Below, one piece after another: positions 16,223-24,623 of a stretch of 64,000 nt of DNA. This stretch comes from Streptomyces lincolnensis. Lineage in GTDB: Bacteria > Actinomycetota > Actinomycetes > Streptomycetales > Streptomycetaceae. The position numbers and the translations under genes were made by a program. The stretch lies in NCBI RefSeq assembly GCF_021173675.1, contig NZ_JAIHON010000006.1, positions 558,001 through 622,000 of the forward strand. Direction: 5' to 3'. The notes beneath the pieces are model-generated. The model made no database searches, had not been told where the DNA came from, and saw only the letters and a list, made by a program, of their open reading frames with translations. Every line of letters begins with the position of its first letter. Position 1 is the first letter of the stretch.

Positions 16223-17731
16223 ATGGGATCGCAGCCCGTGGAGTTCGAAGAGTTCGCCGCCTGTCTGCGGGCGCTCAGGGAACGGGCGGGCCTCAGCTAC
16301 GGCGCGCTGGCCCGGAAGACCGGGATCGGCAGCTCCAGCCTGCACCGGTACTGCTCCGGCTCGTACGTCCCGCAGGACTACGGCGTGGCCCACCGGTTCG
16401 CCACGGCCTGCGGGGCGTCACCCGAGGAACTGCGCCGATTACACCGGCTGTGGGCCCTGGCGGACGCGGCCCGGGAGTCGGGCGTAGAAGTACAAGTAGA
16501 AGTACAAGTAGACGTAGAAGTAGAAGAGGACAGCGGTCAGGACGGGACCCACGGGTCGGACTCGGGGCCGGACCCCGACCCGGCCCCGGCACCGGACTCG
16601 GCCGCCGCACCCCGTCCCCCCTGGCACCGCCGCAAACCCCACCCCCTCCTCACGCTCGCGCTCGTCCTCGCGCTGGGCGCCACCGCGTGGGGCATCGCGG
16701 CCGTGTCCGGATCCACCGACGACGAGGAGCGCCCGCTGTTGTCGCCGAAGTGTCCCGAGTCGGTGAGTGTGGGGCAGCGTGGGACCTGTGTGCGGGAGGC
16801 GCAGCGGCTGCTGGCCGGGACGGGGGCCGAGTTGGACGTGGACGGTGCCTTCGGGCCGCAGACCCTGCGCAGGGTCACGGCCTTCCAGGTGCTGTCCCGG
16901 CTCGACGTCGACGGCGTGGTCGGAGAGGAGACGAAGAGGGCGCTCTACGCGCCGAAGGTCAGGATGGACACGTGGGCGCCCGCGAAGGTGCGGCAGCGGG
17001 TCCGTGAGGTGTTCCGAGCCGTGCCCGACCAGGCGGTGGCCCTCGCCGACTGCCAGTCGCGCCTCGACCCGCTCCACGTCGTGCCGAACGCCGACGGCAC
17101 CCGGAACTGGGGCGTCTTCCAGATCCCCGACACCGCGCTGCGCGGACTCGGCGGCACACCGCGCGACGCGATGGACCCGGAGTGGAACATCCGGGCCGTC
17201 CACAGGCTGTGGACGCGTACGAAGAACTTCGGCGGGTTGCCGCGCTGCGCCCGCGCGACCTCACCCACCCCCGTCGCACCGGGTCTGATCGAGGCGCCCG
17301 CCGGCCCGCCGACGGCACCCCCGGTGGACGACGCCCCCGCGCCCCCGGCGTCCACGACCGCCGTCTGCCCGGCCCCGGGCCAGCGGTTCAAGACGCTCAC
17401 CGACCTGCGGGTCTACCTGGTCGGCCCCGGCCGCCGGCTGTACTACGTCCCCGACGCGATCGTGTACTTCAACCTCTGGGACGACTGGAACGGCGTGGCC
17501 GTCGTCAGCGCCGGCGTCTTCGCGGACTGCGGCTGGGACGAGGCCCGCGAGCTGGCCGACGCGTCCCTGGCCAGGACGGACGGCGACGCGCGGACCTACA
17601 TCTGGGACGCCTGGTACGGCTACCGCCCGATCCCCGACCGGACCGCCTTCACCAGGTACGGCTTCTCGGAGGCGAAGGTCCAGCGACGGCCCTCCCTGTC
17701 CCCGGTCGGCGCCGACGCCAGGTGGCAGTGA
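16223..17731 (+). CDS. HTH - transmembrane - peptidoglycan-binding - lysozyme-like fusion protein
   Basis: A 502-residue protein. An XRE-type HTH (residues ~10-75, RALRERAGLSYGALARKTGI) is followed by an alternating Val/Glu-Gln stretch (~88-102), an acidic Pro-rich linker, a single TM helix (~143-163, LLTLALVLALGATAWGIAAV), a peptidoglycan-binding domain (VREAQRLLAGTGAELDVDGAFG), a lytic-transglycosylase-like domain (~255-340) and a further C-terminal domain. In active transglycosylase-like enzymes the first helix carries E in E-S-x-x-x-P; here it is ADCQSRLDP, so the catalytic Glu seems replaced by Gln, while GVFQI and NIRAVHRLW remain. The layout suggests a membrane sensor of cell wall coupled to a DNA-binding domain. 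ATG 16223 follows GGAGAAGGG. Confidence 0.87.
   Translation: MGSQPVEFEEFAACLRALRERAGLSYGALARKTGIGSSSLHRYCSGSYVPQDYGVAHRFATACGASPEELRRLHRLWALADAARESGVEVQVEVQVDVEVEEDSGQDGTHGSDSGPDPDPAPAPDSAAAPRPPWHRRKPHPLLTLALVLALGATAWGIAAVSGSTDDEERPLLSPKCPESVSVGQRGTCVREAQRLLAGTGAELDVDGAFGPQTLRRVTAFQVLSRLDVDGVVGEETKRALYAPKVRMDTWAPAKVRQRVREVFRAVPDQAVALADCQSRLDPLHVVPNADGTRNWGVFQIPDTALRGLGGTPRDAMDPEWNIRAVHRLWTRTKNFGGLPRCARATSPTPVAPGLIEAPAGPPTAPPVDDAPAPPASTTAVCPAPGQRFKTLTDLRVYLVGPGRRLYYVPDAIVYFNLWDDWNGVAVVSAGVFADCGWDEARELADASLARTDGDARTYIWDAWYGYRPIPDRTAFTRYGFSEAKVQRRPSLSPVGADARWQ
16484..16528 (+). repeat. AT-richer microrepeat encoding alternating Val-Glu/Val-Gln
   Basis: A run of GTA-GAA / GTA-CAA / GTA-GAC codon pairs inside the HTH-TM protein gene encodes VEVQVEVQVDVEVEE. 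GTA and GAA are rare codons in this G+C-rich genome, so the tract probably arose by slippage. It lies between the HTH and the membrane helix and may vary in length between strains. Confidence 0.85.
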
Positions 17732-17750
17732 GCGTGCGGAGGGGTCGAGA

Positions 17751-17813
17751 AGTGGGCGGGATTCGAGGAGTGGGCGGGATTCGAGGAGTGGGCGGGATTC
17801 GAGGAGTGGGCGG
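17751..17813. repeat. 18-bp tandem repeat, about 3.5 copies
   Basis: The unit AGTGGGCGGGATTCGAGG occurs at 17751-17768, 17769-17786 and 17787-17804, followed by a half copy. It fills the gap between the stop codons of two convergent genes. The copies are identical, so the expansion is recent. No hairpin terminator is visible here, so the tract may have replaced one. Confidence 0.95.
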
Positions 17814-17819
17814 TACGGC

Positions 17820-18665
17820 TCAGTGGTCGTCGCGGACGGTCGTCGCGATGCCGTTGGCGACCACGACCTCGGCGGTGAAGCCCTTCTTGGCGGCCTTCTC
17901 CAGTTCGGCCTCGGTGCACTGGGTGCCGCCCTGGCCGCCTTCACCGGTGTTCGTGTCGCCGCAGATGTCGCCGTAGCCCCAGATCTTCGTGTCCTCGGCG
18001 ACGAGGAACTGCTGCTCGACGCCCTTCATGTCGGAGACCGTGTACTTGCCCGGCGCCAGGTAGGAGACGTTGCCGAACCAGGTGCCGTTGACGCCCTTGC
18101 CCTTGTTGATGCCCTCCACGACGGTCTCGCGGGAGCCGGTGTCCTGCCCGGCGGCGGCACGTCGTTCCGTCACCAGGGTCGCGATGCCGTTGCTCGTCTT
18201 CACGTCGGCGTTCACCGCGCCCTTCTTGGTGGCCGCCTCCAGCTGGTCCAGTGTGCAGGGCGCGTCCACCTTGGACCCCGCCTCGCCGCATATCGTGCCG
18301 GCGCCGTAGACCTCGGTGTCCTCGGCCACCAGGAACTGCTGGTCGCCCCTGCCCGGGACGGACACGATGTACTTGCCCGGGGCGAGATAGCTGACCTTGC
18401 CGTTCTCGAAGGACCCGCTGACGCCGCCCTTCGAACCAGAACCCTTCGAACCCGACCCCGTCGAACTCGCGGCGCCTTCACCGCCCTTGGTGTCCTTGGT
18501 GCCCTTGCCGTCCGTGGAACCCTTCTCCGCGACCGCCGCCGCCGCGTCCGCTCCGCCCCGGCCGGACGACGTGTCGGCGGTGTCGTTCTGGCAGGCGGTC
18601 ATCAGCAGCCCGGCGGTGATCGCGGCGGTGACGACGACGGCCTTGCGGAGGTGGCGGTTCAGCAC
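17820..18665 (-). CDS. Lipoprotein with a duplicated ~75-residue domain
   Basis: A 281-residue protein with a lipoprotein signal (TAGLLMTAC, lipobox Cys at residue ~25) and a Gly/Ser/Lys-rich linker. Two homologous repeats follow. The first contains KVSYLAPGKYIVS, QQFLVAEDTEVYG, TICGE and NGIATLV. The second contains NVSYLAPGKYTVS, QQFLVAEDTKIWG, DICGD and NGIATTV. Each repeat keeps two Cys (xICG and CT-x-x-x-LE), which may form a disulfide. I do not recognise the family; it is an exported protein anchored to the membrane surface. Its stop lies only seven bases past the 18-bp tandem repeats. Confidence 0.88.
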   Translation of the reverse strand: MLNRHLRKAVVVTAAITAGLLMTACQNDTADTSSGRGGADAAAAVAEKGSTDGKGTKDTKGGEGAASSTGSGSKGSGSKGGVSGSFENGKVSYLAPGKYIVSVPGRGDQQFLVAEDTEVYGAGTICGEAGSKVDAPCTLDQLEAATKKGAVNADVKTSNGIATLVTERRAAAGQDTGSRETVVEGINKGKGVNGTWFGNVSYLAPGKYTVSDMKGVEQQFLVAEDTKIWGYGDICGDTNTGEGGQGGTQCTEAELEKAAKKGFTAEVVVANGIATTVRDDH

Positions 18666-18841
18666 GGGAGGTTCCTTCCGAGGTGGGAGTGGCGGGAAGC
18701 CGGGGGCGTTTCCGCCGGCTGCCCGTCTCTGTGTCGACTATGAGGAACCCCGGAGCCCTCAGGTCGCGCCTGTCCTCCCATCAGGACACCGCCGTCGCAC
18801 AGCCGTGACACAGCAACACACCTGTACTGAACGGCGGTTGG

Positions 18842-20053
18842 TCACCGCGTCAGCCGGCGCCCGCCGAACTCGCCCGTCCCGGTGGCCTGCTTCCACCAGG
18901 TCTCCAGGGCCGTCTGGTCGAAGGTCCGCCAGTTCGGGGTCTCGGTGACCAGGGCGCGGCCGAGCCGGCGGCCGAGGTCGACCATGACCGGGCCGGAGGG
19001 CGCGCGGCCGGCGTCGTAGGCGGCGAGGCCCTCGGACCAGGTGGGCGTGGAGGTGAGGGCCGTCTCCAGGACCGTGGCGTCCTGGAGGGCCTTGACGGCG
19101 CCGGCGCCGGTGTGGGGGCGGGCGACCGTGGCCGCGTCGCCGATGAGCAGGGCCCGGCCCACGGCGTACCGGGGCGCGGTGAAGTCGTACAGGGGCTGCA
19201 GGAACAGCTCGTCGTGGGCCGTCGCCCGCACCAGGTCGGCCCAGTACGGGGGCAGCGACTCGGCGCAGACCTCGGCGAGATGGGCGCGCAGCCCGTCACC
19301 GGCCGTGCCCGGGGGCAGGCTCGTGGGCGTGTCCATGCCCTGGTCCAGGCCCGGCGGCGGGGTCGTGTACAGGATCCAGTTGACGCGGTGCCCGCCGGCC
19401 TCGTCCGGGATGCGGTACACGACGAGATGGCCGCCCTCGAAGAGGATGTACGCGCCCTCGTCCTCGGGCGGCAGCTCCGCGTCGCCCAGCCGGCTCACCG
19501 GGTAGGCGCCGCGCCAGGCGAGGTAACCGGCGTACTCGGGACGGACGTCGGCGTACAGGGACGCGCGCACCGTCGAGCGGTAGCCGTCCGCGCCGACCAC
19601 GACGTCGTAGCGCTCGCTGCGCCCGCCCGTGTGCACCTCGGCGCCCTCCGGTGTCGCCTCGACCACCTCGACTGCCGAACCGGGTCGGAATACGGCCGTC
19701 CCGGGTATCCGGCCGCGCAGGTCGTGCCAGAGCGAGCCCCAGTTGTAGGTGCGGAAGGGGAAGGGCAGGACGGCGATCTCGCGGCCCCGCGGGGTGGGCG
19801 CCGCCGCGTCGTCGCGGACGTAGTAGCGGCTGCGGGTGATCTGCACCCACGGTATGGAGGCGTCGACGTAGCCGGCCGACTCCAGTTCCGCGTAACGGGC
19901 GTTGTGCACGGCGACCCCGACCCCGCGGTCGGTCATGCGGCCCGCCGCCCGCTCGTACACCGTGATCTCCTCGGCCCCGGCCCGTCGCAGCGCGAGTGCC
20001 GCCGCGCATCCCGCTATGCTCCCGCCGACCACCGCGACCCGGCCACCCTGCAT
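18842..20053 (-). CDS. FAD-dependent aromatic monooxygenase (PHBH / UbiH-like)
   Basis: A 403-residue group A flavoprotein hydroxylase. The N-terminal FAD site is VAVVGGSIAGCAAALALRRAG (residues ~5-25), the DG motif is YDVVVGADGYRSTVRA (~150-165), and the GD motif is GRALLIGDAATVARPHTGAGA (~300-320). These enzymes use NAD(P)H and O2 to hydroxylate aromatic or heteroaromatic rings; the substrate is unknown. No obvious pathway neighbours are present. The start lies only 15 bp from a MITE inserted in its promoter region, which could affect expression. Confidence 0.9.
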   Translation of the reverse strand: MQGGRVAVVGGSIAGCAAALALRRAGAEEITVYERAAGRMTDRGVGVAVHNARYAELESAGYVDASIPWVQITRSRYYVRDDAAAPTPRGREIAVLPFPFRTYNWGSLWHDLRGRIPGTAVFRPGSAVEVVEATPEGAEVHTGGRSERYDVVVGADGYRSTVRASLYADVRPEYAGYLAWRGAYPVSRLGDAELPPEDEGAYILFEGGHLVVYRIPDEAGGHRVNWILYTTPPPGLDQGMDTPTSLPPGTAGDGLRAHLAEVCAESLPPYWADLVRATAHDELFLQPLYDFTAPRYAVGRALLIGDAATVARPHTGAGAVKALQDATVLETALTSTPTWSEGLAAYDAGRAPSGPVMVDLGRRLGRALVTETPNWRTFDQTALETWWKQATGTGEFGGRRLTR

Positions 20054-20068
20054 GCTGTGCCTCCGAAG

Positions 20069-20183
20069 CTAGGGTCTGTCGTTTGGATCACGCCGGCGTC
20101 GCGGGGTGTGGCACGCACCCCGCTCGGGTCCCTTGAGAGGCGCAGTCACTCGCAGCCGACCTGATCCAAACGACAGACCCTAG
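20069..20183. mobile_element. 115-bp MITE with 22-bp perfect terminal inverted repeats
   Basis: Bases 20069-20090 and 20162-20183 are perfect reverse complements. The inner part of the repeat is GGGTCTGTCGTTTGGATC, and each end is bordered by TA (CTAGGG... and ...CCCTAG), consistent with a 2-bp TA target duplication. The interior of ~70 bp has no open frame and includes a small hairpin (GGGGTG...CACCCC). This fits a non-autonomous miniature element mobilised by an IS5 (IS427-like) or IS630-type transposase. It lies between the starts of the FAD monooxygenase gene and the end of xdhC. Confidence 0.85.
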
Positions 20184-20224
20184 CCCGCTCTGCGCACGGC
20201 GCCCCTCCGGCGGATCGCGCCCGA

Positions 20225-21382
20225 TCATGATGCCAGCCACGTGATCGGGGTGAACTCCGCGCCCTCTCCCCGTTCTTGCCGGGCCGGGTGGTGGATCGGG
20301 CCGGTGGTCCGGGACAGGGGCAGGCCGGTTCCCCGGTGGGTGTCGGCGACGATCTCCGCCGCGATGGACAGGGCGGTCTCCTCGGGTGTGCGGGCGCCGA
20401 GGTCGAGGCCGATGGGCGAGCGCAGCCGGGCCAGCTGCTCGTCGGTCACGCCCGCCTCGCTCAGCAGGCGCAGCCGTTCGTCGTGGGTGCGGCGGGAGCC
20501 CATCGCGCCGATGTAGCCGACGGGCAGGTCGAGGGCCAGCCGCAGCAGGGGGATGTCGAACTTGGCGTCGTGGGTGAGGACGCAGACGGCGGTACGGGTG
20601 TCCACGCCCGTCCGGGCCAGGTAGCGGTGGGGCCAGTCGACGACGACCTCGTCGGCGTCCGGGAAACGGGCGGGCGTGGCGAAGACCGGCCGGGCGTCGC
20701 ACACCGTGACCCGGTAGCCGAGGAAGGCCCCGGCCCGGCCGAGGGCGGCGGCGAAGTCGACGGCGCCGAAGATGAGCATGCGCGGGCGGGGCGCCGCCAC
20801 GTGGACCAGCACGGACAGCCGCTCCGGACAGGTGGCCGCGTCGCCGCCGACCTCCACCCGCGCCGTACGGCCCGCCCGCAGCAGCCCCTCCGCCCGCACC
20901 CTCACCGCGCGTCGCGCCGCCCCGGTCAGCGAGCCGTACGGCACGCCTTCCTCGGCGTCGACGAACAGCATCCGGCCGAGCAACTCGCCGGGCCCCTCGA
21001 CGACTTGGGCGACGGCGACGGCGGCGGTCCGGCCGTCCAGCGCGTCGGCGAGGTGCGGGTGGTCCCGCGGGTCGACGCGCTGGACGAGGACGTCGAGTTC
21101 GCCGCCGCAGGTCAGTCCTACGGCGAAGGCGTCGTCGTCGGAGTAGCCGAACCGGGCCCGCTGCGGGGCGCCCCGGTCGCGCAGCGCCGCTCGGCACAGT
21201 TCGTAGACCGCGCCTTCGACACAGCCGCCGGAGATGCTGCCGACGGCGTTACCGTCCTCGTCCACCGCGACCGAGGTGCCCACCGGCAGGGGTGCGCTGC
21301 CGGTGACGCCGACGACCGTGGCCAGGGCGAAGGGGCGGGCCTCGCGGCACCAGCGGCGCAGTGTGTCCGCGATGTTCAGCAT
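20225..21382 (-). CDS. XdhC/CoxF family molybdenum-enzyme maturation protein
   Basis: A 385-residue protein. The N-terminal XdhC domain (FALATVVGVTGSAPLPVGTS, then GSISGGCVEGAV and LTCGGELDVLV) is followed by a C-terminal Rossmann domain (MLIFGAVDFAAALGRAGAFLGY, VGYIGAMGSRRTHDERLRLL). XdhC proteins receive molybdenum cofactor, promote its sulfuration and insert it into xanthine dehydrogenase-family enzymes. It is the last gene of the leftward aldehyde-oxidoreductase operon, 59 bp after the large-subunit stop. Confidence 0.93.
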   Translation of the reverse strand: MLNIADTLRRWCREARPFALATVVGVTGSAPLPVGTSVAVDEDGNAVGSISGGCVEGAVYELCRAALRDRGAPQRARFGYSDDDAFAVGLTCGGELDVLVQRVDPRDHPHLADALDGRTAAVAVAQVVEGPGELLGRMLFVDAEEGVPYGSLTGAARRAVRVRAEGLLRAGRTARVEVGGDAATCPERLSVLVHVAAPRPRMLIFGAVDFAAALGRAGAFLGYRVTVCDARPVFATPARFPDADEVVVDWPHRYLARTGVDTRTAVCVLTHDAKFDIPLLRLALDLPVGYIGAMGSRRTHDERLRLLSEAGVTDEQLARLRSPIGLDLGARTPEETALSIAAEIVADTHRGTGLPLSRTTGPIHHPARQERGEGAEFTPITWLAS

Positions 21383-21441
21383 CTGCTGCCTGTCTCCGTG
21401 GGGGTGAGGTCGGGGTGGGGCGCTTCGGGTCGTGCCGTGGG

Positions 21442-23640
21442 TCAGAGCAACGCCTCGGCGGTGATGGGCAGTTCGCGGACACGGCGGCCGGTGGCGTGGA
21501 AGACGGCGTTGGCGAGCGCGGCCGCCACCCCGACCTGGACGATCTCCCCGACTCCCTTGACGCCGAGCGGATCGGCCCGCGTGTCCTCGCCCTCCAGGTA
21601 GATCGCCCTGAGGTCGGGGATGTCGGCGTTGACCGGGACCAGGTAGTCGGCCAGGTTGGCATTGACGATCCGGCCGTCGCGGTGGTCGGTGACCGTGTGC
21701 TCCAGGAGCGCCTGGCCGATGCCGCCGACCATGCCGCCGAGCGCCTGGCTGTCGGCGAGCTTGGGACTGACGATGCGGCCGCAGTCGTACACACCGAGCA
21801 TCCGCCGCACCCGCACCAGACCCAGCGTCGCGTCCACCGCCACCTCGGTGAAGACCGCGCCGTAGGAGAAGTACGAGTGCCGGGCTGGCTCCGGCGGACC
21901 GGCGTACGAGCCGTCGGCTTCGAGGCGGGCGAGGCCGTTGCGGGCCAGCAGGCTCCGGTACGTCTCCCCGCGCGCCGGGTTCCCCCGCACGTGCAGCCGG
22001 CCGCCGCGCACCACGACGTCCTCGGCGTCGGCACCGTACAACGGCGATTCCCCGTCCTCGACCGCCAGTGTGACCGCCTGCCGGCGGACCTTGTCACAGG
22101 CGTCGAGGGTGGCCGTGCCGACGCTCGCCATCGTCATCGAGCCGCCGTGCGGCGGGGTCTGCGGGTAGAGCGAGTCGCCGAGCCGGAAGTCGACCGCCCG
22201 CATGGCGAGGCCGAGCGCGTCGGCGGCGACCTGCGTCTGGGAGGTGTAGGTGCCCGGACCCATGTCGCTGGCGGCCGCCTCGACCACCGCGGTGCCGTCC
22301 GCGCCCAGGCGGACCCGGGCCCGCGCCGGCATGCGCCCGGGGTCGTAGACGGCCGCGGCCATGCCCAGACCGATCAGCAGTTCCCCGTCACGCGTCGAGC
22401 GGGGCCTCGCATCGCGCCGGTCCCAGCCGAACTCCCGGGCTCCCACGGTGTAGCACTCGCGCAGCCGACGGGTGGACCAGGGCAGCCCGTTGGACTCGTC
22501 CTCGGCCGGCTCGTTGCGCAGGCGCAGCTCGATCGGGTCGACGCCCAGTTCATGGGCGAGTTCGTCCATGGCCGACTCGATGGCGAAGGACGCGTTCGCG
22601 AAGCCCGGACCGCGCATCCAGATCGGGGTGTTCACGTCCAGGGGCACCTTCCGGTACGCCTGGCCGACGTGGGGCGTGCTGTAGAACATCTGGCCGGCGA
22701 GCATGATGGCCTCGTCGAACGTCTCGTACGACGAGGTCTCCGCGTCCATCTCATGGACCGCCGCGGCCAGCCGCCCGCGCCGGTCACTGCCGAGCCGCAG
22801 CCGGTACTCGTACGCGGGCCGGAAACCCGTGCCGAAGTACTGCTGCCTGCGGCCGAGGACCAGCTTGACCGGACGTCCCGTCTCCCGGGCGGCGAGCGCG
22901 GCGACGACCGTGTGCGGCCAGCAGCGCAGCCCGCTGCCGAAGCCGCCGCCGACGAACGGCGAGATGACGCGCACGGACGCAAGGGGCAGGCCGAACACCG
23001 TGGAGAGCTCCGTCTGCGTGCCCACCACCCACTGCGTCTTGTCCCACACCGTGAGCCTGTCGCCGTCCCAGCGGGCGACGGTGGCGTGCGGCTCCATCGG
23101 ATTGTGGTGGTTGCGCGCCATGCGGTACGTCAGATCCAGGCGTACGGCCGCCGCGCGCAGGGCGGCGTCCGCGTCACCGCGCGCGTACTCGGTCGGTTGG
23201 TCCGGCGTGGCCGCGGCCATGTCGGTCGAGGGCTTCTCGGCGTCGTAGCGGACCTTCACCAGGCTCGCGCCGTGCTGCGCGGCCTCCAGGGTGGTGGCGA
23301 CGACGACGGCGACCGGCTGGCCGTGGAAGAGGACCTTGTCGTCCTGGAAGACCCGCAGCCTGCGCCCGCCCGGCGGGTTGTTCGACCCCGGATTGTCGCG
23401 GTACGGCAGCTTCGGCGCGTTGCCGTGGTGGATCACCCGCAGCACGCCCGGCTGGGCCTCGGCGGCGTCCGCGTCGATGGACGTGACACGGCCACGACCG
23501 ACACTGCTGTCGACGATCACCGCATGCAGAACACCCTTGGCTTCGTGTTCGGCGGCGTACAGGGCCCGGCCGGTGACCTTCAGCCGGCCGTCCACCCGGG
23601 ACAGCGGCGCTCCGACGGCCGACCGTGGCTGGGGGCTCAC
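21442..23640 (-). CDS. Molybdopterin-binding subunit of aldehyde oxidoreductase (PaoC/YagR-like)
   Basis: A 732-residue xanthine-oxidase-family large subunit. The N-terminal hammerhead domain (VDGRLKVTGRALYAAE) is followed by the molybdopterin domains with FVGGGFGSGL, ATGRRVRELPITAEALL at the end, and the KGVGEIVQVGVAAALANAVFHATG segment, which holds the expected catalytic Glu. The protein would carry Mo cofactor and oxidise aldehydes. The GTG at 23640 overlaps the stop of the FAD subunit (GTGA) and has a GGAGG ribosome site; an upstream extension of the frame is not coding. Confidence 0.93.
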   Translation of the reverse strand: MSPQPRSAVGAPLSRVDGRLKVTGRALYAAEHEAKGVLHAVIVDSSVGRGRVTSIDADAAEAQPGVLRVIHHGNAPKLPYRDNPGSNNPPGGRRLRVFQDDKVLFHGQPVAVVVATTLEAAQHGASLVKVRYDAEKPSTDMAAATPDQPTEYARGDADAALRAAAVRLDLTYRMARNHHNPMEPHATVARWDGDRLTVWDKTQWVVGTQTELSTVFGLPLASVRVISPFVGGGFGSGLRCWPHTVVAALAARETGRPVKLVLGRRQQYFGTGFRPAYEYRLRLGSDRRGRLAAAVHEMDAETSSYETFDEAIMLAGQMFYSTPHVGQAYRKVPLDVNTPIWMRGPGFANASFAIESAMDELAHELGVDPIELRLRNEPAEDESNGLPWSTRRLRECYTVGAREFGWDRRDARPRSTRDGELLIGLGMAAAVYDPGRMPARARVRLGADGTAVVEAAASDMGPGTYTSQTQVAADALGLAMRAVDFRLGDSLYPQTPPHGGSMTMASVGTATLDACDKVRRQAVTLAVEDGESPLYGADAEDVVVRGGRLHVRGNPARGETYRSLLARNGLARLEADGSYAGPPEPARHSYFSYGAVFTEVAVDATLGLVRVRRMLGVYDCGRIVSPKLADSQALGGMVGGIGQALLEHTVTDHRDGRIVNANLADYLVPVNADIPDLRAIYLEGEDTRADPLGVKGVGEIVQVGVAAALANAVFHATGRRVRELPITAEALL

Positions 23641-24617
23641 CTGGTACCTCCTACGACGCGCAGCTGGCGTTCGACGGTCCGTTTCAGCAACTCGACCTTG
23701 AACCGGTTGTGTTGAAGGGGATGGGCACCCTCTGCCGCTCTGGCGGCGGCGGCCGTCCACAACGCGCCCGAGGGACGCTCGCCGACGAGGTGCCGCTCGA
23801 CGGCCGGCAGCTTCCATGGCACCGTGCCCACACCCCCGGCGGCCACGCGCGCCTCCCGGATCAGCCCGCCGCGCACATGCAGCGCCACGGCCGCCGAGGT
23901 CAGCGCGAACTCGTAGGACTGCCGGTCGCGCACCTTCAGATAGCCCGACTTCAGCGGACGGGGAAGAGCGGGAATCTCCACGGCAGTGATCAATTCGCCA
24001 TGCCTCAAGGCCTGTTCACGCTGAGGGGTGCTCCCCGGACGCAGCAGAAAGTCGGCGAAGGCGATACGGCGTTCCCCGTCCGGGCCCAGCAGGTGCACGC
24101 TCGCCTCCAGCGCCGCGAAGGCGACGGCGACGTCGGAGGGGTGGGTGGCCACGCAGGCGTCGGAGGTGCCGAGGATGGCGTGGGTGCGGTTGACGCCCTC
24201 GCGGGCGGCGCAACCCGAGCCGGGCTGCCGCTTGTTGCAGGCCGCCGTCACGTCACGGAAGTAGGTGCAGCGGGTGCGCTGCATGATGTTCCCGCCGATG
24301 GTGGCCATGTTGCGCAACTGCGCCGACGCGCTCAGCTCCAGCGCCTCGGAGATCACCGGATACAGGGTGCGCACCTTGGGGTGGGCGGCGGCCTCGGACA
24401 TGGTCACCAGCGCGCCGATCCGCAGCCCGCCGCGCTCGGTGACGGTGACCTCGCCCAGGGGCAGACCACTGATGTCGACCAGCGCCTCGGGCCGTTCGAC
24501 GGTCTCGCGCATCAGGTCGACGAGGGTGGTGCCGCCGGCGAGGTAACGCCCGCCGCGACGACCGGCGTTGAGGGCCTCGCGCGTGTCGGACACGCGCGTG
24601 TAGGTGAAGGGGTGCAT
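23637..24617 (-). CDS. FAD/4Fe-4S subunit of aldehyde oxidoreductase (PaoB/YagS-like)
   Basis: A 326-residue CO dehydrogenase flavoprotein-type subunit. The FAD motif is YLAGGTTLVDLM (residues ~24-35), with RNMATIGGNIMQRTRC (~103-118). The following insertion, CTYFRDVTAACNKRQPGSGCAA, carries the extra cysteines that in E. coli PaoB bind a 4Fe-4S cluster. This separates it from ordinary xanthine dehydrogenase FAD subunits. It passes electrons between the 2Fe-2S subunit and its acceptor. It begins six bases after the iron-sulfur subunit stop. Confidence 0.93.
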   Translation of the reverse strand: MHPFTYTRVSDTREALNAGRRGGRYLAGGTTLVDLMRETVERPEALVDISGLPLGEVTVTERGGLRIGALVTMSEAAAHPKVRTLYPVISEALELSASAQLRNMATIGGNIMQRTRCTYFRDVTAACNKRQPGSGCAAREGVNRTHAILGTSDACVATHPSDVAVAFAALEASVHLLGPDGERRIAFADFLLRPGSTPQREQALRHGELITAVEIPALPRPLKSGYLKVRDRQSYEFALTSAAVALHVRGGLIREARVAAGGVGTVPWKLPAVERHLVGERPSGALWTAAAARAAEGAHPLQHNRFKVELLKRTVERQLRVVGGTR

Positions 24618-24623
24618 CAGGCC

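Noticed and set aside
13355..17731. A 1458-codon plus-strand open frame across the Fn3 gene and the HTH-TM gene
   Set aside because: The first ~950 codons are antisense to the Fn3 protein and lack any domain. The real gene begins at 16223 with a good ribosome site.
21361..23715. Long plus-strand open frame antisense to the molybdopterin subunit
   Set aside because: High G+C makes antisense frames stay open. It has low-complexity residues and no known motifs, while the minus strand has full domain motifs.
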